A DNA stretch of 64,000 nucleotides from Sordaria brevicollis (GCA_033439795.1 JAUTDP010000003.1:1860001-1924000), one strand, 5' to 3'; counted from the stretch's first letter, positions 25,298-37,300 are shown. Numbers and translations are program-made. The notes: a model not told the origin generated them from the sequence alone.

Positions 25298-26048
25298 CGC
25301 TGACAGTTGATGTGATGTGGTTCTAGTGATGCTTGTCGTCGTGGTGTTTCTGCTGTTGATTTGGCGTGGTCTTCAAGGTTGAAGTGTGACTGATGCAGAA
25401 TCTTGTCAAAGGGGACTGCAGGATTCTCATGACATGGCATGTACGATGGCTTTATGCCCGTCGTTTTCCCGTCTTTATCTCTCCTCCATGTTAACGTCAA
25501 TGGCTCAATACTTCATCACTAGACTCTGCCCGCTGGCAAGTCCAGGCTCAACGGGCTTATGCCAAGATGAGGTTATCTAGCACAGCCCAGCGAAACGCGA
25601 ACAAACAATCTGGTGATGTTCTGGACTTGTGGTCAATATTTTTCCCTGGAGGAAATCGAGCGCGGTAGCGTAGTGGTAGCGAGCGTGGCGCAGTCGCGAT
25701 ACCAAGACTTTGTTGGCGGTGGTCGAACCAAGCGTTTCAACGACACGTGAAGACCCTTGCATTTGTCTGGCAGAATCGCAGGAGGCTAACCGTTCACTAA
25801 ACTGCTTTGCGTTTAGCTTATACCTAATTGTCGCTTGGCGAAAGGTTGTTTTTGATGCTGCCTGTTTGCCCCGATGCTCTTCAGTGATAGCAAATGCCTT
25901 GTCGAAAGGGATTCCTTCTAGAAGCCTTCCCCTTTGAGTCTTTGACCTTGCTCTTATGACACTGATGAGATGCATGACATCCGGGAGGCCTCCCTCCCGC
26001 CTCATATGACTTGGCATCTCTGGGTACTGTAGGTACCCAGCGACGAAG
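25298..26048. other. Intergenic region between array members B and C
   Basis: Upstream of member B. A long minus-strand frame (25577-26188) overlaps the last exon of member C but lacks coding character. A tRNA-like stretch near 25664-25725 is discussed among the findings. No gene is called. Confidence 0.45.
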
Positions 26049-26864
26049 CTACCTGTAGAGCGCTCTCCTTGCCCTTTCTTTCCTCTCGTCCCGGCAGAGC
26101 GCCACGATACAAAGGAGGATACCGGCAACCCAAACGCAGGATCTAACCCAACTGTTTCATTTCCAAAGCATTTGTCAGCCAACAGCATTCAACACTAGCA
26201 AAGACGAGGTGGAGGGCAGACTCACCAAAGCTCCAAAAACACCCAAACCGCCTTCTCCTCCGTCCCAAACAGCCCAGCCAACCCACCTCGGTCCACGCCC
26301 GTCAACATAGCCCACATATTCAGGCCATAAACCCCGCAGTCAGCAATGAAGGCGACGACGGCCCAAAAGTCGTGATACCGCTTCTTGAGAACGGCTGTGA
26401 CGATGGAGCCATCGACGATGAGGGCTGCGATGAGCTGTGTCATATTCCATCAGTCAGGTCCCTACCCCGTCTTCAACCCCATCATATATCGGCCGGAGAA
26501 GGAAACGCGAGGCGATACTCACAGCAACATACACAGCCCCAAACCTCACCACCTCCTCCTCCCTTCCACTCCCCTCCTTCCGTCTCATCTCCCTCGTCAC
26601 ATTGTGAAAGTAGATGCACGCCCCCCACTCCAGCACCAAGAGCAGGCAGCGAACGTAAAGCGTGAACTTGTAGCTGTATGCGCGGGGGTACTTTGATCCG
26701 TGATAATGCTTGCCTACCTCTACGGTGGACGTTGAGGATGCGGAGGATCGAAGGTCAGAGGCGTAAGCCTGAGCCAGATACTTGGAGTCCCAGTCTGATG
26801 GGCTCATTGTGAAGAAGTCCGTTGTGACGTGGTATTCCCGATTGTAAGAAGGCTGGTGGACCAT
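26049..26864 (-). CDS. Multi-pass membrane protein, array member C (three exons)
   Basis: Exons 26864-26523, 26434-26226 and 26151-26049 join in frame to 217 residues. Introns are 88 and 74 nt with GTGAGT donors and CAG acceptors. The first intron falls directly after YVA in phase 0, as in member B. The second is phase 2, as in A and B. Hydrophobic segments are YVRCLLLVLEWGACIYF, LIAALIVDGSIVTAVL, AVVAFIADCGVYGLNMWAML and one across the last junction (VWVFLEL to VWVAGILLCIVAL), followed by a basic tail (RDERKERARR). Without the last intron the frame would stop at 26222 and lose segment four. The N-terminus is short and lacks a signal peptide. The function is unknown. It is probably a four-pass membrane protein and the only apparently undamaged three-exon member. 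Confidence 0.7.
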
Positions 26865-27459
26865 TCTGTTGAGGGAGAAAGGTGGATGTTGATGGTTTGG
26901 ATGAGAGCTTTCCTTGCTGGAGGGGATTGTGTTTGGCTTTTGGAGTTCGGTTTAGGTTGGTATATAGGTTGGTGTTCCTATCAAGGGGCTCCAAACTTTG
27001 AATGTTCGGTGATGGTCGTGTGGCGGAGTGGTGTTTGGTGTTTGGTGTTGTGGTTGATGCCCTTTTCCACGAGAATTGACAGCGTTGAGCCACTCGCCTA
27101 TGACGAAGGCAGGGAAAGGTAACCTGATGAGAACCAATTGTAGAAGCCAGGACCCTGGGCTGGTGAGGGGGGATGTGACGGTCCGGGTAGATCGGCATGC
27201 AACGTCAGCGTGAGAAAGCCAAGAATACCATAACATGGAGGTATCGTGGGCAGTTGCTCACATATAAAGCGCTTCTTCCCGCATTTTGGTTGTTTGGGAT
27301 ACTCAAGTTGATCTTGAAGATGGTATCAAGTGGTGAAGAGCTTCTTCCAAATTGTATCCTCATGCTCTTCTGTAACCATAATCTGAGCTGAACATCTGAA
27401 TTGCCGCCTGCAAAGGAAAGTCAAAGTGTTCGACTGAACGTCCAACGCGGTCGTCCCGG
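26865..27459. other. Intergenic region upstream of array member C
   Basis: Normal-composition sequence with overlapping short frames on both strands and no convincing gene. It presumably contains the promoter of member C. Confidence 0.4.
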
Positions 27460-27669
27460 ATGACCTGCACTTACCTAACCTTTCTCGCCGGCAAAAAGAG
27501 TGGTGGTCGCGGGGAAGAAATGTACTATCTAAATTGCCACATCTACCTTCAGAAAGTTCCGCGTGGTAACGGCGCCAACCCAGATGAATTCGATTACTGG
27601 TACATGGAGGATCCGAAGGCCCGCCGGTTCGCGGGAGATGCTACCACACCTCGGCAGTTAGAAGAGTAG
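27460..27669 (+). CDS. Small hypothetical ORF or terminal exon
   Basis: A 69-codon frame whose second half has coding-like composition and a highly polar product (NPDEFDYWYMEDPKARRF). A possible branch site and acceptor (CTAAC...AAAAAG) precede the GGRGEEMYYLN segment, so it may be the last exon of a longer gene or a gene fragment. No homologue is recognised and the start is uncertain. Confidence 0.3.
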   Translation: MTCTYLTFLAGKKSGGRGEEMYYLNCHIYLQKVPRGNGANPDEFDYWYMEDPKARRFAGDATTPRQLEE

Positions 27670-27839
27670 TAGTAGGTATACTCTTGGTATTGAGCCCAAG
27701 TCGTACTTTTGTATTAGGGACGGTTCATAGTCTCGAGGGGCACGGTTTTCGGTTAATATCGAGTTACGACTTGAAGTAGTAGGAAGTAGGTATGTGGAAG
27801 GGGGATGTTATTTGGTAGTTCAAGGAGTTTGGGTGTGTT

Positions 27840-27866
27840 GGGGGGGGGGGGGGGGGGGGGGGGGGG
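27840..27866 (+). repeat. Poly-G homopolymer (27 G)
   Basis: Uninterrupted run of 27 G in intergenic DNA. Its exact length in an assembly is doubtful. Bases 27670-28417 contain nothing else I can call. Confidence 0.95.
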
Positions 27867-28417
27867 TTTCAATTGAAAGCTTGTATATGTTTTGTAAAGT
27901 TCTGGTTGTGCGTGCGTGCGATGGTGATGATTCGTGGTAACATGGGCGTGGTGATTCTGTGCAATTGAACGCTAACTTAAAAAAGGTTCTCCGAGGGGAC
28001 TTTATTATCTAAAGTAATCAAACAGCGTTTACTCCGTTTCTGTATAAGATTATTAAGTAAACAATGGGATTACTTTAGCAGTCGTCGTGTTATTTTCGAG
28101 TGTCCTCGATGTACTTTTCGCCGATCTCTACTTGTTAAAGAGATGTAGTCGGAAATTAACCCACTTCCATATAAGTCGCAGTAATCCACTTTAGTCCTTT
28201 TAACCCACCTTTTGTCTTGGCTTCACCCACACACGCAGCAACGCAAGCACTGTGGGTCCGTGCTTCCACTATATACGCATGCAGTGTATTCGTGCAGTGC
28301 CCCGTCGTATTATTCCCAGCACCTTATTTCATCTCTAACTTGAGGGTCTTCCTACCTCACGCTCACGGTTCTATATTATTCTGTTCCCGTCGCTTCTTGT
28401 TGAAGATAGTTTATAAT

Positions 28418-28924
28418 GAGGAAACCTACATACACCCACCCAAAACCTACCTACACCCAGAAAACCTACACACACCCAATTTTTTCAAGGTGACAACTAT
28501 CATGTAAATTTCCCTGTTTTAGCGGTAAATCTGACTGTTCTATATAGTTATGAACATAGTCAACCAAATTGACCAATTATATCATTCTAACTAACTCCCC
28601 CTATCATTTAAATTTCGTAATAATTTTATAGTATTTAATATAAATTGAAGCAAATTGAAGAGGTATAGTATAGGGAGCCCCTAGGTATAGTATAGGGAAG
28701 TATAGTATAGGGAGGTTTTGGTGCATTGTATCAAGTTTGACTTTCGAAATTTTCGAAAAAAAATTAACTAAGTTGGTTGGTGCAATGTTTCAATACATCA
28801 GAATCCTAAAATTTAGCGGGTAAAAACGGGGTTTTCAATATCAGGTATTATATAGCTAGCTTAGTAGACTCCTGCCAAGAACTGGGTGTATATAGGTTTT
28901 GGGTGGGTGTATGTAGGCTTCCCC
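28418..28924. mobile_element. hAT-type MITE (507 bp)
   Basis: About 43-bp terminal inverted repeats (28418-28460 and 28882-28924), rich in CCTACATACACCCACCC, match at all but a few positions. A perfect 8-bp target duplication TTTATAAT flanks the element at 28410-28417 and 28925-28932. A third partial copy of the end motif follows the left repeat (28461-28480). Inside, GTATAGTATAGGGA is repeated three times (28664-28712). There is no transposase. The 8-bp duplication points to hAT mobilisation. Confidence 0.85.
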
Positions 28925-29126
28925 TTTATAATTGGACTTCTCGTTCCCGTTCCGTTCATGTCACGGAACGACCCACCCCGTGAAACTCCACTCATCCCGG
29001 CGCCAAGAACGTCTCCTCCACAACACCATGCACCACATCGCGATCTCTCACTCTCGCATTAATAAATGCCTCACTTCCCTTCCATCCTCAACAACAGCTG
29101 GTAGTTAATACCCAGCATCAATGAAG

Positions 29127-29200
29127 TCCCTCGTGGCGCAATTGGCTAGCGCGTCAGACTGTTAATCTGGAGGCTGTAAGTTCGATCCTTACCGAGGGAG
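29127..29200 (+). tRNA. tRNA-Asn (GTT)
   Basis: A 74-nt cloverleaf. The 7-bp acceptor stem TCCCTCG/CGAGGGA pairs perfectly. The D arm contains AATTGGCTAGC. The anticodon stem TCAGA/TCTGG holds the loop CTGTTAA with anticodon GTT. The T arm GTAAG-TTCGATC-CTTAC pairs perfectly and G is the discriminator base. There is no intron. It decodes AAC/AAU. Confidence 0.96.
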
Positions 29201-29210
29201 ATTGACTTTG

Positions 29211-29216
29211 TTTTTT
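29211..29216 (+). terminator. RNA polymerase III terminator
   Basis: A run of six T, ten bases after the tRNA-Asn gene, the usual Pol III stop signal. Confidence 0.7.
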
Positions 29217-29858
29217 CATTTTTCTCTTTTTCTCTTCTTCCTTACTCGGTCACTCTCTTCCTTGCTCGTGTCGTTGTATTCCTTCCTACATTGCATTGCA
29301 TACAGCATGCGAGGTGGGTTCTTTTTTACTCCCCAGGGAGGGTGTTTCGCTGGCGTGGATTATAACTTCATGGCGAAACTGCATATACCCATGGTATGAG
29401 ATAGACATTCTTGGGGTGAGATTTTCTATTGAGAACGTGTTGTACTTTAATCGGAAGAAAAACGGAAGAAAAGAGCTTCATCTATTAACATAGTCAAAAC
29501 ACGGGGAACATCGAAATGAGAAAGAAGCAACCCAAGAAACAAGTTGACAAGCTCCCGAACTCCGACACTCCCAACCAAAAGATATCCAACGCTTATCCGG
29601 GACGGAGAAACTCATTCAACCGCATGTCGTAACCATCATAACCACCCGCTATACCCGACGCTCAAAGACCCATATACCCATCATCACCCTATCCAGTTCA
29701 AAGTCCAGCCGTTTATAACCTCGTTATCATCATCCATAACCACCAAACTCCCTCATACTTACGACTACTATCCATCATCACCATATCCCATACCAAACCC
29801 AAGCACTCATAACATCATTATCATCACCCATCCCCACTCACTCCCACCATACCCACAC
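29217..29858. other. Region downstream of the caspase-domain gene
   Basis: Between the tRNA and the 3' end of the minus-strand caspase-domain gene. It contains a degenerate ATCAT/CCATA-rich stretch (29620-29860). A long plus-strand frame here is the antisense shadow of the gene's repetitive tail. No gene seen. Confidence 0.5.
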
Positions 29859-32549
29859 CTACCACTCCCTCTCACGATGCTCCCTATCCCTATCCCTCCC
29901 ACTCTCCCTAACACTCCCATCCCGTTCCCTCAGTCCCTCTCGCATACTAACCATATCCCACCCCTCCTCATCTCTGTCCTGCCTGTCCCTATCCCTCTCT
30001 CTCTCTCGATGACCCTCCCTCTCCCTATCCCTGTCCCTATCTCTTTCCCTAAGTCCATCTCTATCCCGTTCCCTCCCACCTCCACCACCATCTCGCCCGG
30101 ATCCACAATCCCTAACACTCCCATCCCTCTCCCTCAACCCCCCCTCCCTATCCCTCTCCGCCCTAGTCGATATCCTCCCCAAACTCAAATCCCTCGCCGA
30201 AAACCTGCTCCTACTCCTCGCCGACGCCGTACCCAGACCAACCTGCGTCGCACCTCCCGGTAGACCATCATCCATCCCATACTCTATCCCCCCTCCATTC
30301 ATCCCGCTTCCCCCGCCAACAACCGTCTCGTCATCCCCATCCCCAGTAGTACTAACCGGCTGGGAGTGGCGATTCCGTCCACGACTCTGACTCTGGTTGC
30401 GACTCTGGTTGCGGCTCTGACTCTGACTCTGGTTCCTACTACTACCACCCCTCCTCCCCTGCAAGTTTGGCAGGGTTATATACCGCTCTGGTAAATCAAC
30501 AGGGAGTAACTGCTTAAAGATTGGCTGGCTGGCACTTCTCAGACCGGCGGCCGTGGTCATGGCCGCGTCGCGCTGCAGTTTTGACTCGACGATTTGGTGC
30601 AGTTTGCGGGTTGTTAGCCACTTGCCGGAGTACCCCCCTCCGAGTCCGTGGCCGTGGCCGTGGGGGGTTGCGTGGACGGGTGCGACTGAGGAGGGGTGGG
30701 TTGATGAGACTAGCATGCCAGTGCTGCTTGAGTCTAGTCCGGGGGCGTCGTCAGGGCCGGGCCACTCGTCGAGAACGTCGCACATGGCGCTTGTCATGTC
30801 GTCGGAGGTGCTGGACTCGAAACCGCAGGCTGCGAAGAGGTGTTTGGTGTAGATTTTGCCCGTGGGGCCCTCGGTGTGGTAAGTGTCGGTGGCGTCGGAA
30901 TGTTCCATGTCGAGGTTGGCGCCGCCGGCGGCGCAGCAGTCGAGGATGAGCAGGAGGTCCGAGTTGATGCCGAGGATGGCGGAGCGGATGTCGGACCATT
31001 TGACTTTGGAGATTGGGCGGTAGCGTTCACTGGGGGTGTGTGTTAGTCTCCTATCACAGCCGAGGACGAGGGATACGTACTACTTCTTCATCAACTCGGT
31101 GTATGGCGTCGTCGGCTTCCCAAGGTGGGTGCATGTATCCTGGTTCATGATGGCAGCATATAGTTCCGCCGCGGCTGTTTGCGCCCACTGCGCATCTGTC
31201 GGGTGTTCATGACTGCTAAAGACCAGCTCGCTTCTCTCATCCAAGCTTCCGTGACCGTGGTAATACACGATCAGAAGCGTCTCGTCATTAGCCCATTTGG
31301 CGAACTGCGCCAGTTTGGTTAACATGGCTTTAAGTGGATCTCGCATGGGGATAAGCCAGTCGTCTACGGTATACCCATAAGACTCAAAGGTATCCCGGAG
31401 TCGTCGCGTCTCTTCTTCCAGGGAAACGAACTCGCTGCCGGGACCGAACATGTATGGGTGTGAATCCGCATCGGTGACTTTGAGGTCGTGGAACTGCCAA
31501 GTCAGGATGAGGACGCGGACCTCTGAGTACTGGGCGTTCTCGGGGGCAGGATGTCGGTACCTGGTCTGATTAGATGTTGTTTGTTGCCCGATAACGTACT
31601 AACAAAAGACTTACGAAGGCGCAACACTAGGAGCCCTAGAAGAAGTACCCGGCTTCCTCAAACTCAACCCTCCTTGTCTCCCATCATACTCAAACGTCCC
31701 TATCCCAGTCCCACTCGCACTCCTCGCCAGCATGCTAGGCATTCTCGGGCTCGGCAACGGCGCGCCTCCAACAACATGATGGGAATCGTCATCCAGAGGA
31801 ATCAGCCTTGCTCGCAGGTTCGGTTCCGAAGGCGTCGAATACAGCGATCCCCCATCATCGTTATTAAGGTTAAGGTGCCGCAACGAAGCACGATCATACA
31901 AATTCCTCCTCAGCTCCCTGTCCAATAATCTTTTAGAAGAAGAAGGCCGGACAACCGGCTCAGGCGACCTAGACGGCGGTCTCGAACTACTTATTAAACT
32001 TGCATTTGGCCATCCAGCCAACCTCGGACTCGACAAGCTCGCTCGATCATTCTTGTAGTACTGAAGCGACGGGCGCTGGTTGGATCCCGAGGGGTAATGT
32101 TCTCGATCTCGCGTCTTTGTTGTCTTGGAGAGCGTGTGTCTGGCTTTCAACCTCCGTCTTTCCTCGTCCGAGTCCTGTGCTGATGTTTCATCGTCGGATG
32201 GCGGCGGGGAGAAGGACCTAGGCACTGAAAGCGATCGTGTGCGCGCGTGTCTGGGAACATGCTCGAAACTGTCCTGTCGACGACGAGTAGAAGGGTAATG
32301 AGACGAAATAGTCGAAGCTGATCCGACAAGACGTGGTTTCGGGCGTTCGCGGTCTCGATCTCCTCTTTCTCGGTGTTCGCGGTCGCGGTGGTGGTGGTCT
32401 CTCTCTAGCCTGCCGACGTGGCTTCGGGTTTCCCTTGGCGACCCAAGCGGGGCGGTCGCAGGGCCCGACGGAAAGTCGCGATCGCTGTGGTAGGTCTTGA
32501 ATCGATGGATATCCTCAAAACGAGGAGGGCGCTCTGATCTCCTCATCAT
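29859..32549 (-). CDS. Caspase-domain (peptidase C14-like) protein, three exons
   Basis: Exons 32549-31615, 31560-31081 and 31029-29859 join through two short phase-2 introns to 861 residues. The first of two adjacent ATGs is taken as the start. Residues 1-310 are Ser/Arg/Pro-rich and likely disordered. The caspase-like domain spans about 320-540. A VRVLILTW strand is followed by LLIVYYHGHGSLDER, with the likely catalytic His near 414, and LLLILDCCAAG, with the likely catalytic Cys near 502-503. The His-Gly and DCC spacing fits metacaspase-like cysteine peptidases, which often cut after Arg/Lys. No zinc-finger prodomain is visible. Residues from about 690 are low complexity: first Gln/Ser/Arg/Asn repeats, then Arg/Asp/Glu repeats. 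A role in regulated cell death is inferred from the family. The substrate is unknown. Confidence 0.8.
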
Positions 32550-34399
32550 GAAAAGACGAAATATATGTCGTCGGACAAAAAGCCCGACGAAGGTTGACAA
32601 CCTAAAGTATGAAGGAAGGACCCCGGTTGACGGGTTGCCGACCGGCGCGGCGATCGCTAGTGATGGTAGGTGAGGAGTTCCTGGCGGCGGTTGGTGTAGC
32701 GTGCGACCTCCCTGTAATCTTCCTTCTGTAGCGTAGCGCGAGCCGTCAAGGTGCGCAGCGCAGGTAGCGTTCGTGTTGCTGGCGCGACGCGAAAATCGGA
32801 AATCACGATAACAACAACAACAATAACAATTCTGTTCAAACACTTGCAAAAAATCGAAACAATGATATGCGGAGAAGAAGTTGAGAATGCAAAGAAGAGG
32901 TCAAAGTTTGACCAGCGTTGCAAAACACACACACACACACACCCTTGACGAAAAAACTGGGCATGAAGCCGCAGCCAGACAGATGTTGGGAGTGGTCCGT
33001 CGACGATGAGTGGCTGCAACGACAGGGCAGATGCCACACAAGCATGCAGTAGCAGCAGCAGCGTCAAGCGTCAGGCACCCGACTAGCGCCTATCCAGCAG
33101 TCTACGGTAGTCCACGTCCACCGGCCAGCTAATAAACGTTTTATCGTGATGACTGATGACAGCGATGATGACAGACAGCAGAACAACACGTAGAAGTTCT
33201 CGCAGGCCGCCAACTGCCTTGACCTGCCTTGCCTGTGTTGCTTGTGCTATGAGTCGTCGGGATATAGATCGTCGTCGTCCTACCGGATATCAACCCGTCA
33301 ATGTTTGTGAAAGGCAACCTCAACGGATGAATGGGTTGCGTAGAGAAAAGACAGCCTGGAATCTGGAATCTGGAATCTGGAATCTGCCACATCTGTGCCA
33401 TGTCTGCCTCACCCCCCTACCCATCCATGCTCCTACACCCAGCCTACACCCAAGTCTAAGCCAAGACGGCTGTCCTCAGGCAGCCTGCCTTATGCCCTCA
33501 TATCCCAGTTGTCCATGTCTCGCTGCTGGCCTGGCTCCCTGGTGCCGTAGTGGTGGTTCCGTCTTGAACAATAACTGGTCTGTCTTCCCCATCTTGCCTG
33601 TTTGGCCTTCAAGTTCATCTTCATGTTTGGGCCAGTTTGGACCTGTTTGGGCCAGTTTTGGACTCTGATTGGCATTGCTAGGTTTTGGGTACCAAGCGGC
33701 GCTCATTGGGTGGAAATTACGGGACCCGCGACCCGCGACCAGCGTTGTTACAACATGTCCTTGTCTTGTCTCGCATCTGCAGGACAGGATACAGGACTAG
33801 ACTGGACTGCCACTGGACTTTGCAGCTTCCAATGTGTGGTCGTGATGCCGGTTGGTCCCCCGGATTGTGGTGGTGTGGTGTGGTAGGGTGCCGAGTGTGG
33901 TGATGGTGGTGTTACACAGACTGCAATTGTTAATGGTTGGGCGGGCGGGCGGTCTAGCGTCGCTGGTGTTGCTGGCTGTCGTGGGTTTGGCGGTGCAGTG
34001 GCTTGAATATTGGCGGCCCCCCCTTGCGCCGGGCGTCGTCGTTGGCCTCTGTGACTGTACTGTACTGTATCATGCCCGCTGTGGCTGCCCCTGGCATTTA
34101 ACATAATGTGACGCTGCGGACGCTAAACAGACCGGTCATCGATATCGTGACATTGTGGGTATGGTGTTGAGGGTATTTACGGGCGATGGAAGGGGGGGAA
34201 GGAATTAGAAGGCGCCCTGGGCTCGAGGCCTGGAATAATAATTCGTAAAATGACATTTGGGTATCTAACATCTACCAATATAAAACACTGTAAAAAACAA
34301 CATGCACGCAACCCCCCCCCCCCCCCCCCCCCCCCCAATTTACAATGCCATGCCACGCCATACCATACCATACCATACGCCGCCCCATAATCCATACAA
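32550..34399. other. 1.85-kb intergenic region with simple repeats
   Basis: Upstream of the caspase-domain gene and downstream of the disordered-protein gene. It holds a CA dinucleotide run (32927-32942), about four copies of a 7-bp ATCTGGA repeat (33357-33384), repeated TTTGGGCCAGTTTGG-like words (33630-33660), and G/T-rich sequence. Many short overlapping frames occur, none with recognisable domains. Confidence 0.5.
34312..34336 (+). repeat. Poly-C homopolymer (25 C)
   Basis: Uninterrupted run of 25 C just past the 3' end of the 1066-residue gene, so a G run on that gene's coding strand and possibly in its 3' UTR. Confidence 0.95.
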
Positions 34400-37300
34400 T
34401 CAAAAATCATCAATATCATCCTCATCAAGCCACGACAAATCCCTATCCGGTCCCAAGAACTGCGTCAAGCCAATCCCTCCCGGCAACCCCAGCTCACCTA
34501 GCGTATCTTCTATGTCATCATCCCCGTAATCTGTCTCTTGTGATGCCGGTGGAGGGGGAAGCATTTGTGGGACCTCCGGAGGCTCCGGTTGCGGGATCTG
34601 ATACTGTCCCGCGATGCTGGATTTGGGCCTGGGAGTTGAGGATGTCTTTGTTACCTGTGGTTGTTGTTGTGGTTGTGGTGCCAAAGTGGGTTGACGTTTT
34701 ACTTGACTGTTGCCCTGTCCTGCCGCCGCCGCTGCCGCTTCCACCGCCGCTTTCACCACCGGCGACGCTTGTTGCGCATGGTTTCCTTGCCCGACGGGCT
34801 TCACAATGCTAGGCGTCCTCGCAGAAGGCATCTTCATCCTCGCAATCTCCTCACCCTGTCGGCGGATTCTGTCCAACTCTCTCGCTCGCTCTTCCGCTGC
34901 CTTTTTCTTCTTTGCTTCTTCCTCCTGTTTAGCTTTCGCTTCCGCCGCCGCCTTCTTCTTTTTCGCTTCTTCCTCCCGTTTGGCTTTTGCTTCCTCCCGT
35001 TTAGCTTTCGCCTCCGCCGCTTTTTTGGCCTTTGCTTCCTTTACTTCCGCTACTCTCTTCCGCCTCTCTTCGGCCACCCTTGCACGGCGCGCCTTTTCTT
35101 GACGGCGTTCTTCATCTTCTTTGAACGTCTTTTTGCTTTCGGCTGCGGCGAGCAGGATTTGGATGCCGACGCCGCTTGATCCGAACCAGTGCGTTCGTGG
35201 TGGGGATTGGGGTGGAGGTGCGGGTGCGCGTTCGGGAGCGGCTGGGGTGGGGGGGATGGGTGGCAAGGTTGGACTTGAATTGTTTGTTGGATTTTGTCCA
35301 AGTGCTGGGGTTGCTTTGGGGGTTGAAGTTGTTGAAGTCCTTTGGCTGGGATTTGATGAGGGATGTGCTTCCTCGGGTGGTTTCTGGGAGAGAACGACCG
35401 AATTTGGGCCTGGTGTCGCAGTCGCCAGTTGAGATGGGCCATGTCCATTATTAGAGATTATAGGAGGTGACGAAGTGGTCGTATTAGGTGTTGACTTCAG
35501 TGATGGTGGTCTGAGGGGTTCCTTTCGGGTATCAGCCTTGCTGGGAGTGCCACTTTCCAGCTCCCGTATGTCCTGGGACGAGAACAGCAGGTCCTGAGTG
35601 GACAGAAAGGGGAAAAAGTCATCTTCAACGGGCTGCATTCGGGGCTGTGGGGGTGCAATCTGTACATTCGATGTCTGTCGTACAAACCGCCTCGGCCCTG
35701 GCGCGAGAGCAGATTTGGTCGCCATCGCAGTGGGTGGTCCTTGTTCAAGTGACGAGGGTTTGAATACTGGCGGACGTGATACCGGCGTCGGCTGAATGTT
35801 CTCTTCCAACTCCCGGAGTTCTTGGGATGGACTCGGTAAGAGGTCGTCGAGATGCGACATGACGAACAGCTGGGTACTTGTAGGTGGCGCATTGTTGCTT
35901 GGGACTGCCGACCTGCCAATGGAACCAGAAGGGGATGCTCTCGCAGAGGTTGTTGGGTGATTCCTAGGAAGGAACCTGGGCTTCTGGATACCCCCATTGC
36001 TAGGACTCACCGTTGGCTTCCTGAACCTCGATGGACCCGGCGAGGGACGCTGTGGTACAAATGCAGGAGGGCCCATGGACCTATATGGAGAAGCGAACTT
36101 GCTGGGATTGGACGCCGTAGACAATGGCTTGGAGGAGTTTGCAGGAGCTACCGCCGGGTACTGGGCCACGGGAGGAGTTGACTTTGCAGGATTTGGAGAG
36201 GGGCCAGTTGTAGGCCGTTGCGGTGGTGGCATGGGTGATGCATGCGGTTGAGGGGGTGGCAGTGGTTTCGTCGCTCCAACAGCTGCAACAACCACCGCAG
36301 GTTTTGGCGTAGAGTTGCTAAGCTTGGGCTGAGAATTCTCTTGTGATTCTTGCTGTTGCTTTACCTGGTTCACGACCGCTCGATTCTTATCGCCTTCTGG
36401 TGGCACCATCTCCTTGGCCAAGTTTGACGGAGTAGACCGATTCCCGTGCGTCTCACCAAGAGCTGGCCTTGCCCGCATACCGGTCGGTAAACGATTAATC
36501 ACCTTCCTAGCTGGAGCCGGCTTTGAAGCAGGAGCCTCTTGTCCTTTCGGCTGTGACACATGTTTATCCGTTCGCGGTCGGCTCAACCCCATGTCCTCCA
36601 GATGCCTATCTGGGTGTGTTCTTATCGGTTTCGGCAATGGGAGCATTACGATCTCTTCGGAACTCTGTATCCTATCCTTGCTGGATGACGGACCCGTTTT
36701 CGCAGCTCCGTTCGTTCGAGGGACCTCTTTCACCGGTTGCCGAGGCTGGTCATCTCGTAGATTGACGCTCTCTGTTTTTCCCTCCGTAGCAGGCATGCCT
36801 TCGTTGGTGATGTTCGGTGGCAGACTCCCGTGTGCTGTCCTGTCCAACCTTGCTTTATCCAATCGCTCGTCCTTGGTCTTGTCTTCTGGGAACCTGTTTG
36901 AGTTTGTTGTCACCGCGCCGTTTTCGTCTCTCAATTTCGGCTGTGCCTGTGGGGTGTTTCGGGGCTTCGATGGCCTGTTGTTGTCGTCCATCCGCTGGAT
37001 ATCCTCCTTCGTCGATATCATGCCCGCATCCTGCCTTGCCGATTGACTGCCCTCATCAAGTCGCGGTCTCTTCCTCGGGCCCTCTCCCACCTCCGCTCCT
37101 CCATTCGGTACGTTCTCCTTATTCGCCCCATCTCTCTCCGGTGGAACAGCCTTGCTTTGCCCCTCGCCATTGTCGCTTTTGACATTCCCGCCCACATCCC
37201 TCTTCACTCCCGCACCCGCATTCCCAAACCCAACCCTCACAAACCTCGAAATCGTATCCTGACTCGGATGCACATCCACCAGCGGCAGTCCCCTCTTCCT

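Noticed and set aside
25577..26188. Minus-strand frame of 203 codons
   Set aside because: It overlaps exon 3 of member C, whose splice-based frame matches the paralogues better; no ATG-linked domain.
29544..30263. Plus-strand frame of 239 codons rich in Pro, Thr and Ile
   Set aside because: It is antisense to the repetitive Arg/Asp-rich tail of the caspase-domain gene and owes its openness to that composition.
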